This document shows positions 7,803 to 16,938 of a stretch of DNA of 64,000 nt, piece by piece. The translations under genes were made by a program, and so were the position numbers. Every line of letters starts with the position of its first letter. The stretch's first letter is position 1. Origin of the DNA: Natronomonas moolapensis 8.8.11 (GTDB lineage Archaea; Halobacteriota; Halobacteria; Halobacteriales; Haloarculaceae). Below the pieces are notes generated by a model, which was not told the DNA's origin, made no database searches, and worked only from the letters and a program-made list of their open reading frames with translations. Location: assembly GCF_000591055.1 (NCBI RefSeq), contig NC_020388.1:868001-932000 (forward strand), given 5' to 3'.

Positions 7803-9069
7803 GTGCCAACCAGCCGGTACTCCTATCCCCACCCAAATCGGGAGCAGACTCGGAGTTACTTTGCTTCAACTCGAGACGGATGTTCTCCGCCCCATTCACG
7901 TCAGCGTTGAACACCGCGTCACACGGCTCGCAGACATACAAGCCACGTTCGACACGCTGACTCTCGTCTTCTCTACCGCAGACGCAACACGTCTTGCTCG
8001 TGTCGCGCTCTGAGACCTCTACGACTTCGACGCCCTCGACTTCGGCCTTGTATTCGAGAATCGAGGTGAAGCGGTCGAACGCCCAGCCGTGCAGGTCGAG
8101 GTTCCCGTGCCGCCCCCAGTTCTTCGCCTCGCCGTTGTCGTCTTCACGGACACCAGCGAGCTTCCCGATGTTGATACGCCCAACACCACGCTCGATACAT
8201 CGCTGGACGATGTGTTTGGATAAGGAGTGGAAGAAGTGGGTGCGGCGCTCCGACCACTTCGCGTGGAGACGGGGCGCTTCTTTACCACCCGAGTCGTCGC
8301 ACTTGGCGATTTCTTTCGGGAAGTAGTACCCGTCCTGTTTCAACCGGTTGCCGGGGTAGAGGTCAGCTTGTTCAGTGCTGTATGCGACTGCCGCGAAGTT
8401 ACAGATGCCGAGGTCGATACCCGCTGTCTCGTTTCCGGGTGCGGTGGGTGTCTCGATTTCATCCTTACAGACGAGATGCAGTTCCCAGCGCCTCTTTGCT
8501 TTGTCGTAGACGGCTCTGACCTGTTGGAGGTTCTCAACAGTGACACCGGGGCGCGTCTCGTATTCGACAAGGATGTACTCCCATGCTTTCGGGTGTTCCT
8601 TGTGATTCGAGCCTTTCGAGAGACGGACACGGTTGTTCTTCGTGTCGTGTTTGATGCCGTTTTGTTTCCACGTCACCGTGCTACGCGGGTGTTCTTCGTG
8701 GACGCGGTTGCCGTGGTCATCGTAGTAGTTTTTCTTGCGGTAGCCGGGCGGATTCGCTCGATTATCAGACTTCCTCTTTTCGTACCACGAGTTGAAGGCT
8801 TCAGCGAGTTCCTCCAGAACGCGCTGACTGGACTGCGAGTGCAATCCCTTGTACTTTGAGTGACCTTTCAACTCGTCTTTGAGGTCGCTGTGGTCTGGAA
8901 TCTCACCCGTATCATCCCATTTTTGTCGAGAGTGGTAATTAGCGACGTTCCAGAGTTTGCTGGCACTCCACCCGTGCCGGTCAAGCGGGTCCTCTACCTG
9001 TGAGTGGTTGAGGATTTTCGCCCGGTGGGTTCGATGGATTTCCAGCATTCTGAACGCCTCTATAATCAC
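7792..9069 (-). CDS. tnpB: TnpB-like protein with C-terminus replaced by an IS6 insertion
   Basis: 425 residues as read; M8 (position 9048) is an alternative start. RuvC motif I is D219 in GIDLGICN and motif III is D390 in FNADVNGAEN. A zinc finger uses C361, C364, C380 and C383. At RuvC motif II, where most TnpB have Glu in a V-E-D-L context, this reads INIGKLAGVRED, with Gly at that place and the nearest Glu (E309) seven residues on. The last three residues and the stop come from the IS6 end. About 26 native residues and the right-end hairpin lie beyond the insertion. Activity is doubtful. Confidence 0.8.
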   Translation of the reverse strand: MIIEAFRMLEIHRTHRAKILNHSQVEDPLDRHGWSASKLWNVANYHSRQKWDDTGEIPDHSDLKDELKGHSKYKGLHSQSSQRVLEELAEAFNSWYEKRKSDNRANPPGYRKKNYYDDHGNRVHEEHPRSTVTWKQNGIKHDTKNNRVRLSKGSNHKEHPKAWEYILVEYETRPGVTVENLQQVRAVYDKAKRRWELHLVCKDEIETPTAPGNETAGIDLGICNFAAVAYSTEQADLYPGNRLKQDGYYFPKEIAKCDDSGGKEAPRLHAKWSERRTHFFHSLSKHIVQRCIERGVGRINIGKLAGVREDDNGEAKNWGRHGNLDLHGWAFDRFTSILEYKAEVEGVEVVEVSERDTSKTCCVCGREDESQRVERGLYVCEPCDAVFNADVNGAENIRLELKQSNSESAPDLGGDRSTGWLARRC

Positions 9070-9160
9070 TTATACTCGCATTTGTTGTAAAGGTTCGGTT
9101 TGAGAACGGTGGAATATCCAGCCGTGCTATCGGCGGTGGGTTGTGGAGGAGTTGTCGGAT

Positions 9161-9190
9161 TCATCCTGCGGCTAAAGCCGCAGGTATTCT
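9161..9190. repeat. Hairpin beyond the second tnpB
   Basis: A perfect 8-bp stem CCTGCGGC / GCCGCAGG (9165-9172, 9177-9184) has the loop TAAA and is preceded by TTCAT. Like the one at 2661, it lies upstream of a tnpB start and may be its left end or an old right end. Confidence 0.45.
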
Positions 9191-9214
9191 CCTTGCTCCC
9201 TATAAACGCGCCCG

Positions 9215-9874
9215 TCACCCCTCGACGGTTTCGGTCGCCGGCGCGTACGCCTGCAGGAACGTCTCGAGATCACGGAATTCGGCGAGGCGCTCGCCGATCG
9301 TTTCGTGGTTCCAGTGCCACCACTCGGTCGCTTCCAGGCGGGCCGCAACCTCCGGGGAAAACCGGCGGTCGATCGGTTCGGCGGGGACGCCCGCGACGAC
9401 CGTGTAGGGCTCGACGTCGTGCGTGACGACGGCGCCGGCCGCGACGACCGCCCCGTTCCCGATCGTGACGTCCGGGAGGACCGTCGCGTTGTGGCCGATC
9501 CAACTGTCGTGACCGACCTCGACGGGCTGGTCGGCACGCCACTCGAAAACGGACTCGTCGTCCTCGTCGGCCAGCTCGTACATCTCACACCGATAGGTGA
9601 AGTGGTGGGCTGTCGGTCGGTGTATCGGGTGATTGGTCGGTCCCAGCCGGGCGTGGGAGGCGACGTTCACAAACTTGCCGACGTCGGCATAATCGAGCTG
9701 GACGCGCTCCATCACATAGCTGTAATCGCTGAGCGTCGATGCGTGAATACGCGAGCCCTCGCGGACTTCGGTCCACGCGCCGAGTTCGCTCCCGGAGACG
9801 GAGACAGGGTCGTGGAGCGTCGGTTCCGGACCGAGATCGAGCGTGCGGTCCGGCCCGTATGATTCGATATACAC
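9215..9874 (-). CDS. Hexapeptide-repeat acyltransferase of phosphonate clusters (DapH/DapD/GlmU-related)
   Basis: 219 residues. A left-handed beta-helix with hexapeptide repeats spans about 30-180. The catalytic-type His-rich stretch is [16 protein letters not shown], and the usual end [17 protein letters not shown] is present. The family is typically found in C-P lyase operons and is thought to acylate a phosphonate or aminophosphonate, by analogy with PhnO, though the substrate is unproven. It follows phnE by 3 bp on the same strand, so it is the last gene of the uptake arm. Confidence 0.8.
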   Translation of the reverse strand: MYIESYGPDRTLDLGPEPTLHDPVSVSGSELGAWTEVREGSRIHASTLSDYSYVMERVQLDYADVGKFVNVASHARLGPTNHPIHRPTAHHFTYRCEMYELADEDDESVFEWRADQPVEVGHDSWIGHNATVLPDVTIGNGAVVAAGAVVTHDVEPYTVVAGVPAEPIDRRFSPEVAARLEATEWWHWNHETIGERLAEFRDLETFLQAYAPATETVEG

Positions 9875-9877
9875 GGG

Positions 9878-10876
9878 TTATCGCTTCCCCATCGACGACT
9901 GGACGATCTTTTTCGGTGCTGTAACGAACGCTTCGAGGATGCCGGTCCGTTCGATATCGTCGTCCTCGCGGAGATACGAACGCAGCCGCTGGGAAAGCAG
10001 TTCGACGGACCCGGCCAACAGAATGACCAGGATGATACAGGCCATCATTTCCGTATAATTGAACGTTCGCCGCTGAACGTTGAGTTCGAGGCCAAGCCCG
10101 CCGGCTCCGATGAGGCCGAGACTGATAGCCACGCGGACGTTGTGTTCGAGGTCGAAGGCAAGCCAGGCGATAAACTGCCGAAACACTTGACTCAACATCC
10201 CAAAGGAAATGACCTGCGATTTGCTCGCTCCGGTGCTTCGGATCCCCTCGATGGGGCCGTCGGTGATCTCTTCGAGTTCGTCGGTGAACAGCCGGCCGAG
10301 ATAGCCGGTCGTGTCGATCATGACGGCAAGCGTCGCAGTAAAGGGACCGACACCGCCCAGCGGAATGAGAATGAGGACCCAAACGAGCGCCGGGATCGCA
10401 CGGATAACGCTCATCGTCAGCCGGAACAGGAAATTGAACGGATACGGAACGACGCGCTCGCTCGCCATGACGCCGAAAAAAAGTGCTCCCGGCAATCCGA
10501 GGGCCGTCCCCGCGATAGCGATGGCGACGGTCACCTGCGAGGCGGCGAACAACTCAGCTTCTATCATGAATTCCCAGTACTGCATCACGTCGATGAACGG
10601 AAGGAATCCGAAGTACGTCGTCGGCGGGAAGTATTCGGTCAGCGCTTCGCCGAACTCCGGGAGCTGAGCGAACAGCTCCGCCAGCGAGAATTCGACGGTC
10701 GTGAGACTCCAAGAGAAGACGACAACAAAGGCGAAAACACCGAGCGTGCCCCAGAGACGACGGAGCGTCTTCCGGTACTTGATATCCTTGAGTTTCCGGT
10801 CGACCGCCGAGTCACCGGTCGCGGCAAAGCCGAAGTACTCGCGGAGGCCATCGATCGGTGAGGGCCCGGAACTCAC
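9878..10876 (-). CDS. phnE: Phosphonate ABC transporter permease PhnE
   Basis: 332 residues from a GTG that overlaps the phnC stop by 4 nt (GTGA). Six or so membrane helices are visible. The binding-protein-dependent permease loop reads GIRSTGASKSQVISFG, near residue 230. It forms the membrane channel for phosphonate or phosphate-ester uptake with PhnC and PhnD. The longer frame continuing upstream overlaps phnC and is not coding. Confidence 0.9.
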   Translation of the reverse strand: MSSGPSPIDGLREYFGFAATGDSAVDRKLKDIKYRKTLRRLWGTLGVFAFVVVFSWSLTTVEFSLAELFAQLPEFGEALTEYFPPTTYFGFLPFIDVMQYWEFMIEAELFAASQVTVAIAIAGTALGLPGALFFGVMASERVVPYPFNFLFRLTMSVIRAIPALVWVLILIPLGGVGPFTATLAVMIDTTGYLGRLFTDELEEITDGPIEGIRSTGASKSQVISFGMLSQVFRQFIAWLAFDLEHNVRVAISLGLIGAGGLGLELNVQRRTFNYTEMMACIILVILLAGSVELLSQRLRSYLREDDDIERTGILEAFVTAPKKIVQSSMGKR

Positions 10877-11658
10877 GCCTCGACCTCCAGTTGATGTCGC
10901 TTTTCTTCCGTTTGATCGGTGTCCGTTTTTGCGAGCGCGACCGTCTCGACACTCCCGTATAGGTCGTCGACGAGCGCGGGCGTGAGTTCGTCCGGACCGA
11001 CGTCGAATATGAGTTGTCCCTCCCGGAGTCCGAGGAACCGCTCTCCGAAGTGGGCGGCGATGTTGACCTGATGAAGGCTCACTAGCGCCGTGACTTCGTG
11101 GACGGCCGCGGCCTTCTTGAGGTAGCCCATGACGCTCTCGGCGCTCGAGGGGTCGAGACTGGCGACCGGTTCGTCGGCGAGCACCAGCGACGGGTCCTGC
11201 ACCAATCCGCGGGCAATCCCGACGCGCTGTTGTTGTCCCCCACTCATCTGTGAGACGGTCTGGTGGGCCTCCTCGAGGAGACCGACCGTCTCGAGCGCCT
11301 CGAGTGCCCGTCGTTTCGTGTTCCTGTCTTGACGCTGGAGGAGGCTTTCGACCGTCGACGCGTCGGCGAGCGAGCCTGTCAACGCGTTCAGGTACGCCGA
11401 GATACCTTCGACGAGGTTGTGCTGTTGGAATATCATCCCGACCTCGGGCTGTGACCCGGCTATCGACGCCCCTTCGAGGCGTATCTCCCCGCTCGTCGGC
11501 TCCGTGAGGCCGTTGACACACCGCAACAGCGTCGATTTCCCGGCGCCGGACTCCCCGAGCAAGACGACGAATTCGTCTTCGATTTCGAACGATACGTCCT
11601 CGAGCGCGGTTACGTCACCGTACTCCTTGGTCAGATTCTCGACTGTCAGTGTACTCAT
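10873..11658 (-). CDS. phnC: Phosphonate ABC transporter ATP-binding protein PhnC
   Basis: 261 residues. Walker A is GESGAGKST (about 35-43), the signature is MSGGQQQRVGIARG (near 143), Walker B is LVLADEPVASLDP, and a switch His lies in VSLHQV. It drives phosphonate import through PhnE. The C-terminal tail after about 225 is extended and charged. It lies 27 bp downstream of phnD and overlaps phnE by 4 nt. Confidence 0.9.
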   Translation of the reverse strand: MSTLTVENLTKEYGDVTALEDVSFEIEDEFVVLLGESGAGKSTLLRCVNGLTEPTSGEIRLEGASIAGSQPEVGMIFQQHNLVEGISAYLNALTGSLADASTVESLLQRQDRNTKRRALEALETVGLLEEAHQTVSQMSGGQQQRVGIARGLVQDPSLVLADEPVASLDPSSAESVMGYLKKAAAVHEVTALVSLHQVNIAAHFGERFLGLREGQLIFDVGPDELTPALVDDLYGSVETVALAKTDTDQTEEKRHQLEVEA

Positions 11659-11685
11659 TGTGATAAAATACCTGTAGGGTCTCGG

Positions 11686-12702
11686 CTATCCGAGCTCGAT
11701 TCCGAGGTCGTTGAGCCGCTTGATGACAGGCTGGTAGTTGTCCATCGTGGTGTCGCTGAGCGTCGTGAAGGGCAAATCGGACTCATTGTAGTCATCGGGC
11801 ATATACTCCCGAATCAACTCCTCGTCGGAGTCAAGCAGCTGCTGTTCGATCTTGCCCTTCATGTCCGACTCCCAGTCTTTGCGAGCGTAGATGGGTTGTT
11901 TCGGGATCGGGAACGACCACCAGAACGGCCGCAGCGTCGCGTCTGCATTGCCACGATTCCCGATGAACGAGTCCTCCTCTCGGACCTCCTGTGGGAGTTC
12001 CTGGTCTTCTGGGAGGTAGGCCATACCGTTGCCAGTCCAGGTACAGCAGGCGTCGGCGTCGTCGTTGATGACTTTCTGGACGGCGTCCGCGTGGTTCGAC
12101 CAGACCCCATCGAAGTCGACCGGGTCACCGTCGGGGGCGTCGCCAACGTCGAGGCCGGCCTGCTTGAGAGCGTACACGGCGAATATCGACCCGCTCGTCG
12201 AGAGTCGGTCGGCGAATGCAACCCGTTTGCCTTCCAGATCCGTCCGCTCGTCGATCGACGAGTCCGGCTTTGTGAGCATCATCGAAAAATAAAACGCCGC
12301 CCCGCCCGAGACGGCCGTGCCGAACAGGTCCATCAGGTCCGGCGCGGAGATGAGCGTCACGTCGTCCATGCCGATTTCGGCCTGCCCGCTGTCCAGTGCG
12401 GGTCGGACTGCCGAGTAATCCTGCGGAACCTCGACTTCGAGGTCGAGACCGTCTATTTCGCCACGCAGCATCTCGGTGACGGGCTCGTATTGCGGACGGA
12501 CATCCGAAGGGGTATCCGGTGTCAGCAACATCGTAACAGTTTCGTCGCCCCCGGCGGCACCACCGATACAGCCCGCCGTCAGCCCGAGCGCGCCGGCACC
12601 ACTTCCAGCGATGAATTTCCGCCGCCCCATGCGGCCCACGATTCGTCCGTTGTTCGTTTCGGATGTACCCGCCGTGTCAGTGACCGTCTGGTCCGAGGTC
12701 AT
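11686..12702 (-). CDS. phnD: Phosphonate ABC transporter substrate-binding lipoprotein PhnD
   Basis: 338 residues from ATG 12702. M25 (position 12630) is a possible later start; the frame's first Met at 12792 lies upstream of the likely promoter. A twin-arginine signal (GRRKFIAGSGAG) runs into the lipobox LTAGC, so the protein should be Tat-exported and lipid-anchored outside the membrane. The body has the periplasmic-binding fold of PhnD, with AEIGMDDVTLISA and RVAFADRLSTSGS as ligand-loop regions. It is the first gene of the uptake arm, divergent from phnG. Confidence 0.9.
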   Translation of the reverse strand: MTSDQTVTDTAGTSETNNGRIVGRMGRRKFIAGSGAGALGLTAGCIGGAAGGDETVTMLLTPDTPSDVRPQYEPVTEMLRGEIDGLDLEVEVPQDYSAVRPALDSGQAEIGMDDVTLISAPDLMDLFGTAVSGGAAFYFSMMLTKPDSSIDERTDLEGKRVAFADRLSTSGSIFAVYALKQAGLDVGDAPDGDPVDFDGVWSNHADAVQKVINDDADACCTWTGNGMAYLPEDQELPQEVREEDSFIGNRGNADATLRPFWWSFPIPKQPIYARKDWESDMKGKIEQQLLDSDEELIREYMPDDYNESDLPFTTLSDTTMDNYQPVIKRLNDLGIELG

Positions 12703-12925
12703 CAGGTGTGTCGAGCAATCAGGGTCAATTAACGGTTTACCCGGTAGAGTCCGGACGCGTATCACGCCCCAATAGGCGAACCCATCACTCAATATTCGAG
12801 AGACCAGTATATATCGGTCCAGTCGTTCGATCGCGACCGACTACTCCGACCAACACCTATCGGATAGACTGTAGAGTACCTAACGAAGGCTTATCCAGCG
12901 AGTTCCAGTGGTTACAGTCGAGTAC
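12703..12925. promoter_or_regulatory. Divergent promoter region between phnD and phnG
   Basis: TATA-like strings are placed for both arms. TTAATT at 12725-12730 is about 25 nt upstream of phnD on the minus strand. GGCTTATCC at 12888-12896 is about 31 nt before the phnG ATG. A central TATATAT at 12808-12814 could serve either strand. No gene is visible here. Shared control of both arms, for example by phosphate, is plausible but no operator is identified. Confidence 0.5.
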
Positions 12926-13369
12926 ATGACAGACCCATACGACCGGTCGGATCGATTCGAGTTACTCGCCGCCTGTGACGCGGAGCGGCTCGTAGCCCAC
13001 GCCGACGCCGTCATCGACGGAGGCTCCGAGGTTCGCGTTCTGCAGTCACCGAGTCCACAGCTCGTCATGCAACAGGTGGTCGATCCGGTGGCCCGCCAGC
13101 CATTCAACCTGGGCGAGGTGCTGGTGACTGCGGCCGAGGTCGCACTCGACGAAAAAAAGGGGTTCGCGATGCGCCCGGGCAAGGCCGAGAAGCCGGCACT
13201 ATCGGCGGCAGTCGTCGACGCCGCCGTCGAGGGCGAGCACCCGCTCGCCGAGGAAATGGTCGCGTCGCTGGAGGCGGCGGCGAGCGAGCGCGAAGGGACC
13301 CGCCGCCAGCGCTGGGGCGAGACACGCCAGACGACCGTCGAGTTCGAGGAGATGGAGGACCACACGTGA
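12926..13369 (+). CDS. phnG: Phosphonate C-P lyase complex subunit PhnG
   Basis: 147 residues from ATG 12926; a GTG at 12908 is possible but less likely. LQSPSPQLVMQQVVDPV and FNLGEVLVTAAEV match the conserved middle of PhnG. The C-terminal helix QRWGETRQTTVEFEEM is also typical. PhnG is part of the PhnGHIJ core that transfers the phosphonate to ATP ribose and cleaves the C-P bond. It overlaps phnH by 4 nt. Confidence 0.9.
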   Translation: MTDPYDRSDRFELLAACDAERLVAHADAVIDGGSEVRVLQSPSPQLVMQQVVDPVARQPFNLGEVLVTAAEVALDEKKGFAMRPGKAEKPALSAAVVDAAVEGEHPLAEEMVASLEAAASEREGTRRQRWGETRQTTVEFEEMEDHT

Positions 13370-13923
13370 GAGCCCTCGATATGGATCCGGTACACGACAC
13401 GCGTGCGTGCTTCCGGGCGCTCGTCGACGCGATGAGCCGCCCCGGAACCGTCGCCACCGCGCCGACCGAACCGGCGGACCACGCGGTGTTGTCCACGCTG
13501 GTCGACCACGAGGTGACGTGTTTCACACCCGACGAGACGATTCGGACAGCCCTCGAAAACGAGGGGCGGCTCACGGCCACCGAGGCCGAGCAAGCGAGCA
13601 TCGTCCACGCGCCCACGCCCGGCGAGTGCCCCGTGAGTGATCTGACGCGGGGGAGCCTCAAAGAGCCCAGCGACGGGGCGACGGTCGTCTACTGCGTCGA
13701 CAGGCTGGAGACGTCTCCCACTGAAAACGCGGGCACGACGCTCGTCGTCTCGGGGCCCGGCGTACCGGGCCGACGACGTCTCGCCGTTGACGGTTTCAGC
13801 GCGAACGACGCGCGGGAATTGGCCGATGTCCAATCCACCTATCCGCGCGGAGTCGATGCCGTCCTGACGACGGAGCGATCCATCGCCGCGATTCCGCGCT
13901 CGGTTGCGCTGGAGGTGGCCTAA
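13366..13923 (+). CDS. phnH: Phosphonate C-P lyase complex subunit PhnH
   Basis: 185 residues from a GTG overlapping phnG. HDTRACFRALVDAMSRPGT near the N-terminus and GPGVPGRRRL in the C-terminal half are characteristic of PhnH, the dimerising structural subunit of the C-P lyase core. It ends 0 nt before the phnI ATG. Confidence 0.9.
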   Translation: MRALDMDPVHDTRACFRALVDAMSRPGTVATAPTEPADHAVLSTLVDHEVTCFTPDETIRTALENEGRLTATEAEQASIVHAPTPGECPVSDLTRGSLKEPSDGATVVYCVDRLETSPTENAGTTLVVSGPGVPGRRRLAVDGFSANDARELADVQSTYPRGVDAVLTTERSIAAIPRSVALEVA

Positions 13924-15078
13924 ATGGGGTATGTCGCCGTCGAGGCCGGCGAGGACGTCATCCGACGCGCCGAGGAACTGTTCGAGAAACAACGCGTCGC
14001 CGGCGAGAGCGAACAGGTGTCGGTCGAACAGGTCGACGAGCAGTTCTCGCGGCTCACCGCCCAGGCGATGAGCGAAGGCGGACTCTACGCCCCCCGGCTC
14101 GCAGCCATCGCGGTCAAGCAGGCTCAAGGCGACACTGCAGAGGCCGCCTTCCTGCTTCGAGCCTACCGCTCAACGCTGGAGCGGTGGGGGTCCACTACCC
14201 CGACCGAGACGGCAGACTCGTTTAGTACCCGGCGCGTCTCCCCGGCCTACAAGGACGTACCGGGCGGCCAGGTGCTTGGCGCGACAAAGGATTACACCCA
14301 GCGGTTGCTCGACTTCGAGTTAACCGATGACGACGGGATCGATCCGACCGACGACTGGGACGTCGAAGCGGAGGACCCCCCGCAACTCCGGAACGTCATG
14401 AACGTCCTACGCGAGCAGGGGCTCGTCCACGACCCGGCGGGTGACTCGGACGGGATTGAAAACGGAGGCGAGGACGGCGGTGAGAACGAATCACCCGACG
14501 AGACGGAGCCGTTCGACGCGACGCGGGACCCGGTGACCTATCCGGCCCCCCGGTCGGCCGTCCTTCAGGAACTCGCACGTGGCGAGACCGGCGCGGTGAC
14601 CGCCCTGGGGTACAGCGAACTGCGCGGCTACGGCCAGGTCCACCCGACGCTCGGCGAGGTCCGCACGGGCGAACTCCCAGTGACGATCGAGCATCCCTAC
14701 ACCGGCGACGAGGTCGAAGTGACGAGCGCCGCGGTGACCGAAACGGAGTGTGTCGTCCCCATCTACGAGAAAGCCGACGATCCGCAGTTCTCATTCGGGT
14801 ACGGGCTGGTGTTCGGTCGCAACGAGCGCAAGGCCATCGGGATGAGCATCCTCGATGCAGCCATCCAACTGGATGGCGAGGGGCCGGCACAGGACGCCGA
14901 GTTCGTCCTCGACGTCGTGGACGGCATCGACTCTTTCGGCTTCATCGAACACCTCAAGCTTCCCCACTACGTCACCTTCCAGAGTATTCTCGACCGCATC
15001 CGGTCGATACGCGAGCGAACGACCGCCGCAGCGGCCGACGAGGATCCGGTCTCACAGGAGGTGAACGCCGATGACTGA
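13924..15078 (+). CDS. phnI: Phosphonate C-P lyase complex subunit PhnI
   Basis: 384 residues. GYVAVEAGEDVIRRAEEL at the start and SEGGLYAPRLAAIAVKQAQG near residue 45 are hallmark PhnI sequences. DSFGFIEHLKLPHYVTFQ closes the fold. PhnI carries the nucleosidase-type activity that couples the phosphonate to ribose of ATP with help from PhnG, H and L. An acidic insertion at about 180-200 (DSDGIENGGEDGG and following) is probably a halophilic surface loop. It overlaps phnJ by 8 nt. Confidence 0.9.
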   Translation: MGYVAVEAGEDVIRRAEELFEKQRVAGESEQVSVEQVDEQFSRLTAQAMSEGGLYAPRLAAIAVKQAQGDTAEAAFLLRAYRSTLERWGSTTPTETADSFSTRRVSPAYKDVPGGQVLGATKDYTQRLLDFELTDDDGIDPTDDWDVEAEDPPQLRNVMNVLREQGLVHDPAGDSDGIENGGEDGGENESPDETEPFDATRDPVTYPAPRSAVLQELARGETGAVTALGYSELRGYGQVHPTLGEVRTGELPVTIEHPYTGDEVEVTSAAVTETECVVPIYEKADDPQFSFGYGLVFGRNERKAIGMSILDAAIQLDGEGPAQDAEFVLDVVDGIDSFGFIEHLKLPHYVTFQSILDRIRSIRERTTAAAADEDPVSQEVNADD

Positions 15079-16120
15079 CGAGCGGGCCGTCGGGTCGGTC
15101 TCCGACGCCGAGTCCGTCGAGGACATACTCGACGGTGTCCGAGACGAGGGGCTGGCCGGCTACAACTACGCGTATCTGGACGAACACACCAAACGCGAGG
15201 TGCGGCGTGGCGTCCTGAAGGCCATCGCGCTCCCCGGCCATCAGGTCCCGTTCGCGTCCCGGGAGATGCCGCTCGCACGGGGCTGGGGGACCGGCGGTAT
15301 CCAGACCTCGCTGTCGCTGCTTGGCCCGGAGGACACGTTCAAAGTCATCGATCAAGGCAGCGACGAAAGCGTCAACGCGGCGAACATCCGACGGCTGGCG
15401 ACCCGGACTGCGGACGTCGAGACGACGACCGACGCCACCGAGGCGTCGGTGATACAGACGCGACACCGCATTCCAGAGGAAGTGCTGGACGATGAGCAGA
15501 TCCTCGTCCTTCAGGTACCCATCACCGACCCGCTTCGACGGGTCGACGGCAGCGACGACGCCAACCGACGGCGGCACGCCCACGGCAACTACTCGAAGAT
15601 GTGGGTCGCTCTCTACGAGAACGTCGTCGAGTACGGCGAGATCAAACTCTCCTCGCGGTATCCAGTACTGGTCGACGACCGGTACCTGATGGACCCCTCG
15701 CCCATCCCGCGCTGGGACGTGTCGAAACTCGACGATGCCGACAACCTGTTTTTGTTCGCGGCCGGGCGGGAAGCGCGTATGTACGCGGTCCCGCCTCACA
15801 CCGACGTCGAGCCACTGGCGTTCGAGGACCGGCAGTTTCAGGTCGAGCGGTTCCCCGAGCAAGCCTGTGAGTACTGCGGCAGCGAGGACACGTTCCTCAC
15901 GGAGGTCGAAACCGATGACGGCAGCCGACGCTACGCCTGCAACGATACGGCGTTCTGTGAGAAACGACAGGCCGACTCCGAGTTGTCGAAAGCTCACCAC
16001 CGCGAGGGGACGGACCACGCCTGGGGACCGCCGACTGATCCGGACGTGCCATACGAGACGGACGGGGACCGTGAGGAACGCCGCCCCACGGCCGACGCGA
16101 GTGGAGGGGAAGGGAAATGA
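15071..16120 (+). CDS. phnJ: C-P lyase PhnJ (radical SAM carbon-phosphorus lyase)
   Basis: 349 residues. PhnJ breaks the C-P bond of 5-phosphoribosyl-1-phosphonate, giving the alkane and cyclic phosphate. The four essential cysteines are C266, C269, C290 and C296, spaced CX2CX20CX5C, one residue tighter than the CX2CX21CX5C of E. coli. LAGYNYAYLDEHTKREVRR near residue 30 contains the Gly-radical region. The tail after 310 is long and hydrophilic. This gene makes the cluster a true C-P lyase and not just a phosphonate importer. Confidence 0.93.
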   Translation: MTDERAVGSVSDAESVEDILDGVRDEGLAGYNYAYLDEHTKREVRRGVLKAIALPGHQVPFASREMPLARGWGTGGIQTSLSLLGPEDTFKVIDQGSDESVNAANIRRLATRTADVETTTDATEASVIQTRHRIPEEVLDDEQILVLQVPITDPLRRVDGSDDANRRRHAHGNYSKMWVALYENVVEYGEIKLSSRYPVLVDDRYLMDPSPIPRWDVSKLDDADNLFLFAAGREARMYAVPPHTDVEPLAFEDRQFQVERFPEQACEYCGSEDTFLTEVETDDGSRRYACNDTAFCEKRQADSELSKAHHREGTDHAWGPPTDPDVPYETDGDREERRPTADASGGEGK

Positions 16121-16938
16121 CGGTTCTCTCGGTCTCGAATATCGGCAAAATCTACGGCCAGCCCTGCGGCGACTGCGTCGAGCATACCGGCCCTGCGGTG
16201 GGCGACAACCAGTGTCCCGTCTGTGACAGCGTCGTCGCCTGTGCGGACGTGGACTTCGAGTTACACGACGGCGAAGTCTTGGGAATCGTCGGTGAGTCCG
16301 GCAGCGGCAAGTCCAGCCTGGCGGAGATGCTGGCGCTCGATTTGGACGCAACGGCTGGCGACGTCCGATACGACGCCTACGGCGGGAACCTGCTTTCGGC
16401 GGACTACCGGGCACGACATGAACTACGGAACGAACACATCGGGATGGTCCACCAGCACGTCCAAGACGGGCTGGAACTGTCTTTTTCAGGCGGTGGCAAC
16501 GTCGCCGAGAAGCTACTGGCGGCCGGCTGGCGACACTACGGCGACATTCGTGAGCGCGTCGAGTCCCTGTTTCGCGAGACGGAGGTACCGGTCTCCCGGA
16601 TGGACGACGCGACGGAGACCTACAGCGGCGGGATGCAACGGCGTGTCCAGATCGCGAAGGCCATCGCCAACGACCCGGGACTGGTCGTGCTCGACGAGCC
16701 AACGACGGGGCTGGACGTGAGCGTCCAGGCTCGCGTCCTCGATATGTTCCGTCGGCTCCAGCGCGAGCAGAATGTGGCGACTGTCGTCGTTTCACACGAT
16801 CTGGACGTGATTCGGCTGCTTGCAGACCGGACGCTGGTGATGCGACACGGCCGCGTCATCGAGACGGGGCTGACGGACCGCATCATGGAGGACCCACACC
16901 ACGAGTACACGCAGACACTCATCAACTCAGTGCTATGA
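16117..16938 (+). CDS. phnK: C-P lyase complex ABC-type ATPase PhnK
   Basis: 273 residues. Walker A is GESGSGKSS, the signature is YSGGMQRRVQIAKA, Walker B is LVVLDEPTTGLDVS. Between the first strand and Walker A it carries two CxxC pairs (CGDC and CPVC), a known PhnK feature. PhnK docks on the PhnGHIJ core and hydrolyses ATP during turnover. It overlaps phnJ and phnL by 4 nt each. Confidence 0.92.
   Translation: MTVLSVSNIGKIYGQPCGDCVEHTGPAVGDNQCPVCDSVVACADVDFELHDGEVLGIVGESGSGKSSLAEMLALDLDATAGDVRYDAYGGNLLSADYRARHELRNEHIGMVHQHVQDGLELSFSGGGNVAEKLLAAGWRHYGDIRERVESLFRETEVPVSRMDDATETYSGGMQRRVQIAKAIANDPGLVVLDEPTTGLDVSVQARVLDMFRRLQREQNVATVVVSHDLDVIRLLADRTLVMRHGRVIETGLTDRIMEDPHHEYTQTLINSVL

Noticed and set aside
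14972-16795. 607-residue minus-strand open frame
   Set aside because: Arg/Pro/Ser-rich shadow of phnI, phnJ and phnK, which are certain on the other strand.
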